Below are positions 42,402 through 50,204 of a DNA stretch of 64,000 nucleotides, piece after piece. The stretch's first letter is position 1. Every line of letters begins with the position of its first letter. The notes under the pieces were generated by a model that saw only the letters and a program-made list of their open reading frames with translations, was not told the DNA's origin and searched no databases. The stretch covers positions 1 through 64,000 of the forward strand of contig NZ_BAFV01000118.1 in NCBI RefSeq assembly GCF_000308515.1. The letters are read 5' to 3'. The translations under genes and the position numbers were made by a program. Origin of the DNA: Nocardia carnea NBRC 14403. Its GTDB lineage: Bacteria > Actinomycetota > Actinomycetes > Mycobacteriales > Mycobacteriaceae.

Positions 42402-43294
42402 CCGTCGCCGAGCGGATCCACGCGGTATTCGCCGATGCGGGCTGCACCGGGCGATTGCATGCCAGGCGGTGTGACGGAGGCACCGCGGAGGTCTCGATCG
42501 GCGGCACCGAACGGGTGGTAACCGCGTCGGTGTACAAACTTCCGCTACTGCTCGCGTACTGCCGCGCGGTGGACGCCGGCCGGATCGACCCGCTGCAGCG
42601 GCTCACCCTCACTCCCGCCGAATGCACCCCCGGCCCCACCGGGATCTCCGCCCTGCACGATCCGGTCACCATGAGCCGGCGGGATCTGGCGACCTCGATG
42701 ATGACAGTGTCCGACAATGCCGCGGCCGATCTGCTGCTGGGCGAGATCGGTCTCGCCGATGTGCACGATCTCCTGACATCACTCGGGCTCACCCGGACCC
42801 GGCTGGTCGGCGGCACGGCCGATATCCAGCGCAGCCTGATCTCCGATACCGATACCCACAGCACCGTGGAGGCTTTCGCGGCGCTGGCCGACAACGACGA
42901 GGCATGGACGGTTTCGGCCTACGATCCCGCCTACACGAGCGCGACCACGCCGGAGGAGATGACCCGGTTGCTGTCGGCACTGTGGCGCGGCGAGGTGGTA
43001 TCGGCACAGCAAACGGATTTCGCGCGAGCGGTGATGCGCCGCCAGGTCTGGCCGCACCGGATCGCGGCGGGTTTCCCGCATCGCGCGGTATCGGTGGCGG
43101 GTAAAACGGGAACCATCGGCATCATCCGCAACGAGGTCGCGGTGGTCGAGTTCCCGGGCGAATACCCGGTCGCAGTGGCGGTATTCACCCGCGCGGCCCG
43201 CGCCGACCCCGCCCTCCCGGCCGTGGACGCAGCCATCGCCGAGGCCGCCCGGATAGCTGTCACCGAACTCCGCCGCGCCCTACCCGAAGAATGA
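42398..43294 (+). CDS. Class A beta-lactamase-like serine hydrolase without signal peptide or Glu166
   Basis: 298 residues. S44VYK47, S105DN107 and K236TG are intact, so a penicillin-interacting serine site is present. The omega-loop Glu166 motif ExxLN is not seen where expected ('LVGGTADIQRSL'), so deacylation as in class A enzymes is doubtful; D,D-peptidase, esterase or beta-lactam-sensing function is possible. The N-terminus 'MTVAERIHAVFADAGC' is not a signal peptide, which places the protein in the cytoplasm. Translationally coupled to LysR by a 4-base overlap. Confidence 0.88.
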   Translation: MTVAERIHAVFADAGCTGRLHARRCDGGTAEVSIGGTERVVTASVYKLPLLLAYCRAVDAGRIDPLQRLTLTPAECTPGPTGISALHDPVTMSRRDLATSMMTVSDNAAADLLLGEIGLADVHDLLTSLGLTRTRLVGGTADIQRSLISDTDTHSTVEAFAALADNDEAWTVSAYDPAYTSATTPEEMTRLLSALWRGEVVSAQQTDFARAVMRRQVWPHRIAAGFPHRAVSVAGKTGTIGIIRNEVAVVEFPGEYPVAVAVFTRAARADPALPAVDAAIAEAARIAVTELRRALPEE

Positions 43295-43313
43295 ATCCCG
43301 GATAACGCTGCCC

Positions 43314-43967
43314 TCAGAACGCCAGTGCCGACCAGGGAATATCAATCGGAAACGGGAAGCCGATCGATATCCGCTCGGAATCTTGCGGCGACCATTTCCC
43401 GGCCAGCAGATAGTTGGCCGGGTAGAGTGGGCGGACTCCCTCCGGCAGCCGGCCATGAGTGGTCTCCAGCGCGAATGCCCTGACCGTCTCGATGGCACTT
43501 TTCTCCGGAGCCAGCGTTACTTCAAAATACCACGGGATTCCTGCCATCGCATAGCGGTACTTCTTCTCGTCCATGTCATTGCCAGCGTCGGAGGGCGAGA
43601 GCACCTCGCCGGCGAGAAGGACATCGTCGGCACGGAGATCCTGATAAGGCTCCGCCAAGCACCGAGCAACCAAAAAATCGGGGGTTACGAAGTCCGACTT
43701 GCCGCTGGGACCGAGGTAGACAGTCGTTTCGGTATGCACTCGCCAGCACAGCTGGTGCCCTCGCTCCATTTCACGTCGGGCGCATCGGCGTAGTTCGCTC
43801 CACAGCAGATTGGTGAACTCCTGATGTTCGGCGGGCCGCCGACAGACCCACACCACACGGCCGTCCCAGAGTTCGATCTGCTCAGAGATCTCCACGGGGA
43901 GCTCATCGAGTTCCTCCCACGTCATACGCTCGGGGAGGTCGGGCCACTCGACGGGTGGGACTGACAT
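43314..43967 (-). CDS. Uma2-family (DUF820) PD-(D/E)xK nuclease-like protein
   Basis: 217 residues. 'VTPDFLVA' (catalytic Asp) and 'VLLAGEVLSPSDAGNDMDEKKYRYAMAGIPWYFEV' (E-x-SPS and K) form the Uma2 core. The family is widespread in cyanobacteria and actinobacteria and of uncertain role, perhaps mobile-element related. The codons are more relaxed in the third position than its neighbours, hinting at transfer. ATG 43967 is preferred to the TTG at 43973. Orphan; no partner antitoxin or transposon genes nearby. Confidence 0.88.
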   Translation of the reverse strand: MSVPPVEWPDLPERMTWEELDELPVEISEQIELWDGRVVWVCRRPAEHQEFTNLLWSELRRCARREMERGHQLCWRVHTETTVYLGPSGKSDFVTPDFLVARCLAEPYQDLRADDVLLAGEVLSPSDAGNDMDEKKYRYAMAGIPWYFEVTLAPEKSAIETVRAFALETTHGRLPEGVRPLYPANYLLAGKWSPQDSERISIGFPFPIDIPWSALAF

Positions 43968-44015
43968 GCCCAAATCGTAACCGCCGACCCTGCAACGCCC
44001 CCGACTTGAACGGAA

Positions 44016-44435
44016 TCATTCCCGGGTGACCAGCAGGTTCACGCGATAATTGGGCAGCGGGATTTCGCTGGTGGATCCCTGCGGCGCTATCGACCGCAGC
44101 GCGATCCGGTAGCCACCCGTCAGCACATCGGTGGGGAACTGCGGGTTCGAATGGAGTTCGTGGGCCGTCTGTGTACCGTCCACCGTGACCTCGGTGAGCA
44201 CAGTCGCATCGCCCTCCCAGACACAGTTCACCTCGGCGGGGCATCTGCTGTCTTCGGGTACATCGCGAAAGTGCACCGTCACCCGGCCTGCTTCCAGAAC
44301 AGCGGTATCGCCGCCCGACAAGGTGAATTCGGTACCCAGTTCCGGAGGCGGCGCCGGCTCAGCCGACGCACAGGCCGCCGCAGCCCCGACGATCCCCAGG
44401 GCGACCGCCCACCGGCCCGCACGCGCGGCATTCAT
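44016..44435 (-). CDS. Small secreted lipoprotein of unknown function
   Basis: 139 residues. Signal peptide 'MNAARAGRWAVALGIVGAAAACA' style with lipobox 'GAAAAC' (Cys22). The mature domain is beta-rich: 'GTEFTLSGGDTAVLEAGRVTVHFRDVPEDSRCPAEVNCVWEGDATV', with two Cys ('RCPAEVNCVW') that could form a disulfide. I do not know the family for certain; it resembles small 'hypothetical lipoproteins' of Streptomyces and Nocardia. ATG 44435 with GAGGA upstream is used. Confidence 0.75.
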   Translation of the reverse strand: MNAARAGRWAVALGIVGAAAACASAEPAPPPELGTEFTLSGGDTAVLEAGRVTVHFRDVPEDSRCPAEVNCVWEGDATVLTEVTVDGTQTAHELHSNPQFPTDVLTGGYRIALRSIAPQGSTSEIPLPNYRVNLLVTRE

Positions 44436-44729
44436 AACCACCGATCCTCGCATAGGGGTGTCGTCTGATGAGCCGATTCGGTGCGCTCGGTCGGTATCCG
44501 AGCCGAATGTTCGATCGCCGGAAACCCTGCCGGCGCACGCACCAGGAGTCCGCCGAGACCGAGCATCGTCCAGCAGTCGGACCACTGGATCCGCTGCAGT
44601 CGAGACGCGCCGATGCAGCCGGGCCGGCAGCACACCACTGCGAGGAAAGCCTCCCGTCCCGCGACGCGCGGGTTACCCGGCCGCCCGTTTCGGGGCAGCC
44701 GGGTACCGGCGAGCGTCCACCACGACGAC
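44436..44729. other. Intergenic region
   Basis: About 290 bases between the lipoprotein start and the SDR stop. No gene or repeat that I can support; the lipoprotein promoter should be here. Confidence 0.4.
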
Positions 44730-45566
44730 TTACTTGAGCATCGAACCGCAGTCCACCGGCAGTGTGACACCGGTGAGGTAGCGGGCCTCTTCGGAGGCCA
44801 GGTACAGCACGGCGTTGCTGATATCGATCGGATCCACCCACGGCACCGGCAGCGTGTGGAACATCTGGCAGATCGGCGCCATATCGTCGGCGGTCGGGTT
44901 CTCCAGATCGGGGCGGAACATCTGGAAGGTCTTGTCGTTCATGATCATGGCGGTACTCACGTGCGTGGGGTGCACCGAGTTCACGCGGATCATATGCTGG
45001 CCGAGTTCCACCGCGAAGGCCCGCATCAGGCCGACGACACCGTGTTTGGCGGAGACGTAGTGGCCGGTCTGCGGGTAGGCCTTCAGGCCGCCGACCGAGC
45101 TGGTGAGCACGATGGAACCACCGCGGCCGCCCTCGAGGATATGCGGGACACCGGCTTTGACCGATTTCCACACACCGCTGAGGTTGATATCGATCGTTTC
45201 CTGCCAGACGTTCTCGTCGGTTTCGGCCAGAGTGTCGCCGCCGCTGGCGATACCGGCGTTCGCGACGATGATGTCGAGGCGCCCGAGCTTCCCGACGCCC
45301 TCGGCGAGGGATTCCTTCAGCCCGTCGGCGTCGCGAACGTCCACCTCGGCGGTGACGATTTTGCGGCCGGTGGCCTTGACGAGTTCTTCGGTTTCGGCGA
45401 GATCGGCGGGTGTCGCCGGGGGGATCTCGGCCGTGTCGATCGGTTTACAGATATCGATGGCAATGATGTCGGCGCCTTCTTCGGCCAGCCGCACCGCATG
45501 GCTGCGGCCCTGGCCGCGGGCCGCGCCGGTGATGAACGCGACCTTTCCTTCGACCCGTCCGGTCAT
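44730..45566 (-). CDS. Mycofactocin-type SDR oxidoreductase
   Basis: 278 residues. Opening 'GRVEGKVAFITGAARGQGRSHAVRLAEEGADIIAIDICKP', 'NAGIASGG', Ser in 'LTSSVGG', 'HYVSAKHGVVGLMRAFAVELG' and 'PVPWVDPIDISNAVLYLASEEARY' match the mycofactocin-coupled SDR group, whose nicotinamide stays bound and is recycled through mycofactocin. GAGGAAG precedes ATG 45566. It follows the P450 gene on the same strand by 62 bases, so the pair likely oxidises and dehydrogenates one substrate (alcohol produced by the P450). Confidence 0.92.
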   Translation of the reverse strand: MTGRVEGKVAFITGAARGQGRSHAVRLAEEGADIIAIDICKPIDTAEIPPATPADLAETEELVKATGRKIVTAEVDVRDADGLKESLAEGVGKLGRLDIIVANAGIASGGDTLAETDENVWQETIDINLSGVWKSVKAGVPHILEGGRGGSIVLTSSVGGLKAYPQTGHYVSAKHGVVGLMRAFAVELGQHMIRVNSVHPTHVSTAMIMNDKTFQMFRPDLENPTADDMAPICQMFHTLPVPWVDPIDISNAVLYLASEEARYLTGVTLPVDCGSMLK

Positions 45567-45628
45567 GACTTCCTCTTTTCTTCGTTGCGGCAGCACGCCT
45601 GCCGGTTTTCGTTGCTACGTACGCTGTT

Positions 45629-46897
45629 TCAGGAGTTCGGCGTGTAAGTGATGTGCAGCTCGGTGAGGCCGCGCAGGATGAAGGTCGGCTCGAACTGGAA
45701 CACCGGGTCGTCCGCGGAACCGTGTTTTTCCGGATCCACCCGGATATCGAGCATCCGGTCCAGGATCCGTTCCAGCGATACTCGGCCCTCCACCCGCGCC
45801 AGCGGGCTACCCGGGCAGGTGTGCACGCCGCGGCCGAATGCCATGTGCTCGCGGAAGTTCGGGCGGGCCAGATCGAATTCGTGCGGGTTCTCGAAACGCC
45901 GCGGGTCGCGGTTGGCGGCGCCGGGGCAGATCATCACCAGATCACCGGCAGTCAGTGGCACATCGCCGACCTCCACGGCCTTCTTCGCGAGCCGGAACCC
46001 GCTCTTCACCGGCGCCTGCATGCGCAGGGTCTCCTCGATGAAGACGGGGATCTTGCTGCGGTCCGCGCGCAGCGCATCCTGCAGGTCGGGGCGGGTGATC
46101 AGGAACTGCATGGCGCTGCCCAGCAGTTTGGCGGTGGTCTCCTGCCCCGCGGCGAAGAGGAAGGTCGCGGTGCGCACGACCTCGGTGACCTCGGGCGTCG
46201 ACCCGTCCGGGTATTTCGCGCCGGCCAACGAGGTCAGGACATCGTCCTGCGGGTTGCGCCGGCGGTCGGAGATCAGCTCGCTGAACAGGTTGTCCAGCCA
46301 TTCCAGCGGGTTGACGGGCACGATCTCCTTGTCGATCGAGCCCACGGTCGGTCCACCGGCCAGGTTGATACGCAGTCCTTCGTGATGCTCCTCGGGCACA
46401 CCCAGCAGGTCCGCGATCACCAGCAGGGTGAAGACCTTGGCGTAGGCGCCGAGGAATTCGCATTTGCCGTCGTCGATGAATTCGTCGAGCTGTTTATCGG
46501 CAAGCTTCCACATGAACTCCTCGTTCTCCTTCAACCGGGAGGGAACGAGGAGTTTGTTCAGCAGCGACCGGGCGTCGGTGTGCTCGGGCGGGTCCATGGT
46601 GACCATATGCTCGAACATCGGCAGTTCGGTGCGATGGGCGGCGATCTGCGCGGTGATGTCGTCGCCTTCGGGGGTGAACGGGAGCGGCGGGAACGGCCCG
46701 CCCACGGCGATGCAGGAGGAGAAGGAGTCCGAATCGCGCAGTACGTCGTTGGCTTCCTGATAGCCGGTGACGGCGTACACGCCGTAGTTGGGTTCGCGGG
46801 TCACGGGGCATTTGGCGCGCAGATGGTCGTAGTAGGGGTGCGGGTCGGGCACCAGCGCCGGGTCGGTGAAGTAGTCGACCGTATCGAAATCGGTCAC
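45629..46897 (-). CDS. Cytochrome P450
   Basis: 422 residues. Heme-binding 'FGRGVHTCPGSPLAR', I-helix 'AGQETTAK' with the normal acid-alcohol pair, K-helix 'EETLR' (ExxR intact) and 'FEPTFILRGLTELHI' at the end. It needs a ferredoxin/reductase supplied elsewhere. Probably hydroxylates a hydrophobic substrate. Divergent from the TetR gene at 47111 over two tandem palindromes and upstream of the mycofactocin-type SDR. Confidence 0.95.
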   Translation of the reverse strand: MTDFDTVDYFTDPALVPDPHPYYDHLRAKCPVTREPNYGVYAVTGYQEANDVLRDSDSFSSCIAVGGPFPPLPFTPEGDDITAQIAAHRTELPMFEHMVTMDPPEHTDARSLLNKLLVPSRLKENEEFMWKLADKQLDEFIDDGKCEFLGAYAKVFTLLVIADLLGVPEEHHEGLRINLAGGPTVGSIDKEIVPVNPLEWLDNLFSELISDRRRNPQDDVLTSLAGAKYPDGSTPEVTEVVRTATFLFAAGQETTAKLLGSAMQFLITRPDLQDALRADRSKIPVFIEETLRMQAPVKSGFRLAKKAVEVGDVPLTAGDLVMICPGAANRDPRRFENPHEFDLARPNFREHMAFGRGVHTCPGSPLARVEGRVSLERILDRMLDIRVDPEKHGSADDPVFQFEPTFILRGLTELHITYTPNS

Positions 46898-46965
46898 GGG
46901 AACCTCCTGTTGTCAGCAGAAATAGGCGCTCGAGCGTGGATTACCGGTTGATACGGAACGCCCCT

Positions 46966-47009
46966 TGCTGAGCGACTGCTCAGATGTGATGCTGAGCACA
47001 TGCTTAGCA
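46966..47009. promoter_or_regulatory. Two tandem TetR operators between P450 and TetR
   Basis: Site 1: CTGAGC (46968-46973)-GACT-GCTCAG (46978-46983). Site 2: TGCTGAGC (46990-46997)-ACAT-GCTTAGCA (47002-47009), one mismatch. Both have the form GCTGAGC-N4-GCT(C/T)AG, and centres are 24 bp apart. Position between divergent genes fits TetR autorepression and control of the P450-SDR pair. Confidence 0.72.
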
Positions 47010-47110
47010 TGCGCGGCACGCGGCCGTCAACAGTCGCTGCTCGCGGGATACCATCCCCGGTGATCACGAGACCGCCTCGGCCGCGCGGATATCCAGGAGG
47101 AGACACGACC

Positions 47111-47695
47111 ATGTCAGCACCCCGCCGGCTCGGCGCACCCGACGCCAAGAATCGCACTGTCCTGATGGACGCCGCCGAACAGTTGATGCTCGAACAGGGG
47201 TGGGCCACCGTGACCTCCCGGCGTATCGCCGAACACGCCGGCCTCAAACCGCAACTGGTGCACTACTACTTCCGCTCGATGGACGAGTTGTTCCTCGAGC
47301 TGTTCCGGCGCCGCGCCGACCAGGGCCTCGAAGCCCTGGCCCAGGTCCTGAAATCCGAACGTCCACTGCATGCGCTGTGGGAGTTCAGCACGGACGCCAC
47401 CGCGGCGCGGTTCACCATGGAGTTCGTCGGCCTGGCCAACCAGAAACCGGCCGTCCGCGCCGAGGTGGTGCGCTACTCCGAACAGTTCCGCGCCGCCCAG
47501 ACCGAAGCTCTGGGCCGGATGCTCGCGGGCTACGGGGTCGATACGAGCCGCTTCCCCGCCGAAGTGCTGTCGGTGCTGATGACCAGCGCCGCGCGGATGG
47601 TGGTGCTCGAGCAGGCGCTCGGGATGACCGCCGGGCACGCCGAAACCTTCGCGTTCGCCGAACGCGAGATCGACCTGCTCGAACCCGAGCAGTAG
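47111..47695 (+). CDS. TetR-family transcriptional regulator
   Basis: 194 residues. HTH about 20-62 ('DAAEQLMLEQGWATVTSRRIAEHAGLKPQLVHYYFRSMDELF') and helical ligand domain. AGGAGGAG nine bases upstream supports ATG 47111. Divergent from the P450-SDR pair with two operators in between; probably their repressor. Convergent with the crotonase gene, 11 bases apart. Confidence 0.93.
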   Translation: MSAPRRLGAPDAKNRTVLMDAAEQLMLEQGWATVTSRRIAEHAGLKPQLVHYYFRSMDELFLELFRRRADQGLEALAQVLKSERPLHALWEFSTDATAARFTMEFVGLANQKPAVRAEVVRYSEQFRAAQTEALGRMLAGYGVDTSRFPAEVLSVLMTSAARMVVLEQALGMTAGHAETFAFAEREIDLLEPEQ

Positions 47696-47706
47696 GCGTA
47701 CCGAAA

Positions 47707-48423
47707 TCATTTACCGCGATTCATCACCCGGTCCGCCGCGGCCCAGTGCGCGTCGGCGACCCAGAGGTCGGCGAAGGCATCCACTGCCTCCTGTGGAGTC
47801 GCGCCGTCGATCACTCGTTTGATTGCACCGGCGGACGGGTTGGCCAGGGCCCGGGCCAGCGAACGCCAGCCCGCGTCGAATTCCGCGCGCGGCAGGACCC
47901 GGTCCACCAGCCCCAGCCGCTCGGCGTCGGGCGCGGTGAGAATCTCACCCGAACCGGCCAGCAGGAGCGCCCGGCTCCGCCCGACCAGTCGCGTCAGCCG
48001 CTCGGCCCCGCCCCAGGCGGGCATGATCGCCAGCGCGACCTGATTGAACCCGATCTTGATATCGGCCGCCGCGATCCGGATATCGGCCGCGACGGCCACC
48101 TCGGCCCCGCCGCCCAGGGCATGCCCGTTGAGAGCGGCGATCACCGGCCCGGGGAAGCCGGCGAGTTTGTCGCATACCTGCCGCATCTTGTTCGCCATGG
48201 CCGCGGCCTGTTCATGGGTGCGCAGCGCGGCGAGTTCCTTGAGGTCGCCGCCGGAGACGAAGGCCTTGTCGCCGGCGCCGGTGATCACCAGCGCCCGCGC
48301 ACCGGCCGCTCCGTCGATCGCTTTGCCGAGCTCGTCCATCGTGTCCAGGGCGATGGCGTTGCGAGCGTGCGGGCGGTTGATGGTGACGACGGCCAGTCCG
48401 TCCGCCAGTTCGAGCTCGATCAC
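47707..48423 (-). CDS. Enoyl-CoA hydratase/isomerase (crotonase) family protein
   Basis: 238 residues. 'KAFVSGGDLKEL' (oxyanion loop) and 'GGGAEVAVAADIRIAAADIKIGFNQVALAIMPAWGGAERL'. The first Glu is present in 'GGGAEV', while the second Glu position is Ala in 'FNQVALA', so chemistry other than classic hydration is likely. GAGGAG eight bases upstream of GTG 48423 decides the start. Divergent from the acyl-CoA synthetase gene across a palindrome. Confidence 0.9.
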   Translation of the reverse strand: MIELELADGLAVVTINRPHARNAIALDTMDELGKAIDGAAGARALVITGAGDKAFVSGGDLKELAALRTHEQAAAMANKMRQVCDKLAGFPGPVIAALNGHALGGGAEVAVAADIRIAAADIKIGFNQVALAIMPAWGGAERLTRLVGRSRALLLAGSGEILTAPDAERLGLVDRVLPRAEFDAGWRSLARALANPSAGAIKRVIDGATPQEAVDAFADLWVADAHWAAADRVMNRGK

Positions 48424-48445
48424 GACTTGTTCTCCTCGACGGAAA

Positions 48446-48472
48446 TATGATTCTCTTACATAGAGAACCATA
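48446..48472. promoter_or_regulatory. Operator palindrome between crotonase and acyl-CoA synthetase
   Basis: TATGATTCTCT (48446-48456) and AGAGAACCATA (48462-48472) pair over 11 positions with one mismatch and a 5-bp spacer. It also contains the ATTCTC half-site, preceded by a degenerate left arm, of the GAGAAT-N3-ATTCTC motif seen at 34369 and 50163. AT-rich and between divergent starts. Confidence 0.6.
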
Positions 48473-48516
48473 TACTTTCCCGCTGGTTTCCGGCGCTCGG
48501 ATCGGGAGTTCGATAT

Positions 48517-50169
48517 ATGCCGCATGCATGGCACACGAGCGAAGACCCCACACGGTCACGCCCCACCACCGGACCCGACCTGTCCACCCGCCGGGTTCCC
48601 GCCGACCTGGCCCGGAGCTATCGCCAAGCGGGCTGGTGGACCGACGAAACACTCGGCGAAATCCTCGCCCGCGGTCTGGCGGCATCCCCCGCCACGACCT
48701 TCGCGGTGCACTCGCGGACCCGCCCGTACACCGGCACCTTCGGCGACGTGGAACGGACCGCCCGGCGGCTGGCGGCCGGATTACACCGGCGTGGGGTGGG
48801 CCCCGGCGATACCGTCGCGTTCCAGCTACCGAACTGGATGGAGGCCGCCGCCACCTACTGGGCGTGCGCACTACTGGGCACCACCGTGGTGCCGATCGCG
48901 CATTTCTACGGCCGCAAAGAGCTCGGCTACATCCTCGGCGCGGTCGGCCCGAAAGCATTCATCACCTGTGAACGCTTCGGCCAGAACGAATTCGACCCGC
49001 ACCTGTGCGCCGACGTGCCGGTGGTGGGTGTGGTCGGCCGGGATTTCGAAGATCTGCTCGACCCCGAGCCGCTGACCGGCACACTGACCACCGACCCGGA
49101 CAGCCCCGCCTGTATCGCCTTCACTTCCGGTACCACCCGGGCACCCAAAGGGGTCGTACACAGTCACAACACCCTGGGCTACGAGGTGCGGCAACTGGCC
49201 GGGATGTATCCGCCGGACCGGGGCGATCAGCTCACCTCGGCCCCGGTCGGGCATTTCATCGGCATGCTCAACGCCCTGCTCATCCCGGTGCTCGACGGTG
49301 CACCGATCCATCTGCTCGATCTCTGGGATCCGGGCTGGGTGCTCGAACTCATGGCCACCGAGAACATCTGCGTGGGCGGCGGGGTCAGCTATTTCGTCAC
49401 CAGCCTGCTCGACCATCCCGACTACGATCCCGCACATCTGGCCCAGCTGCGCTACGCCGGACTCGGCGGCGCCGCGGTACCGGCCGCGGTCAGCACCCGG
49501 CTCGAAAACCTCGGGATCCGGGTCTTCCGTTCGTACGGCAGTACCGAACACCCGTCGATCACCGGATCCCTGGCCACCGAGCCCGCGGACAAGCGCCTGT
49601 TCACCGACGGCCACGCACTGCCCGGTGTGGAGTTCCGGATCGCCGAGGACGGCGAGATCGTCAGCCGCGGCCCGGATCTCTGCCTGGGCTACACCGACCC
49701 CGACCTCACCGACCGCGCGTTCGACGCCGACGGCTGGTACCACACCGGCGATATCGGCATCGTCGACGCGGACGGCTACCTCACCATCACCGACCGCAAA
49801 TCCGACATCATCATTCGCGGCGGGGAGAACGTGAGCGCCCTCGAGGTCGAGGAAGTGCTGCTCACGCTTGCCGGCGTGGCGGAGGGGGTCGCGGTGGCCG
49901 TCCCGGATCGACGACTGGGGGAACGTACCGCGGCGGTCGTGCGCTGCCTGCCGGGTCACGCCGAACCCGATATCGAGGCCCTGCGCACGCATTTCGCGCA
50001 GGCGGGGCTGGCCAAGCAGAAGTGGCCGGAGGAGCTCCATATCGTCACCGACTTCCCGCGGACCCCCAGCGGAAAGATCCAGAAGTTCGTCATCCGGCGC
50101 GAGCTGGCCGCGGCACACGACGAAGCCCCTACGTCCGGCAACGAGGCCATTGCGACGGAACCTTTATGA
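48517..50169 (+). CDS. AMP-forming acyl-CoA synthetase/ligase
   Basis: 550 residues. AMP-binding P-loop 'FTSGTTRAPKGV', 'YGSTEHPS' (A5 region), 'GWYHTGDIG', 'ITDRKSDIIIRGGENVSALEVEE' hinge and C-terminal 'RTPSGKIQKF' with the catalytic Lys. Activates a carboxylic acid as its CoA ester; the substrate is probably the entry or a cleavage product of the pathway. GGGAG eight bases upstream supports ATG 48517. Its stop lies inside the palindrome preceding the amidohydrolase gene. Confidence 0.94.
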   Translation: MPHAWHTSEDPTRSRPTTGPDLSTRRVPADLARSYRQAGWWTDETLGEILARGLAASPATTFAVHSRTRPYTGTFGDVERTARRLAAGLHRRGVGPGDTVAFQLPNWMEAAATYWACALLGTTVVPIAHFYGRKELGYILGAVGPKAFITCERFGQNEFDPHLCADVPVVGVVGRDFEDLLDPEPLTGTLTTDPDSPACIAFTSGTTRAPKGVVHSHNTLGYEVRQLAGMYPPDRGDQLTSAPVGHFIGMLNALLIPVLDGAPIHLLDLWDPGWVLELMATENICVGGGVSYFVTSLLDHPDYDPAHLAQLRYAGLGGAAVPAAVSTRLENLGIRVFRSYGSTEHPSITGSLATEPADKRLFTDGHALPGVEFRIAEDGEIVSRGPDLCLGYTDPDLTDRAFDADGWYHTGDIGIVDADGYLTITDRKSDIIIRGGENVSALEVEEVLLTLAGVAEGVAVAVPDRRLGERTAAVVRCLPGHAEPDIEALRTHFAQAGLAKQKWPEELHIVTDFPRTPSGKIQKFVIRRELAAAHDEAPTSGNEAIATEPL

Positions 50170-50187
50170 GAATACGATTCTCATAAA
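50163..50187. promoter_or_regulatory. Perfect GAGAAT-N3-ATTCTC operator
   Basis: TTTATGAGAAT (50163-50173) and ATTCTCATAAA (50177-50187): 11-bp perfect arms with spacer ACG. It overlaps the synthetase stop codon and lies 18 bp before the amidohydrolase ATG, just upstream of its AAGGAGG ribosome site. Best copy of the motif shared with 34369, 48446 and 52914. Confidence 0.75.
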
Positions 50188-50204
50188 TAGCCAAGGAGGA
50201 TTTC

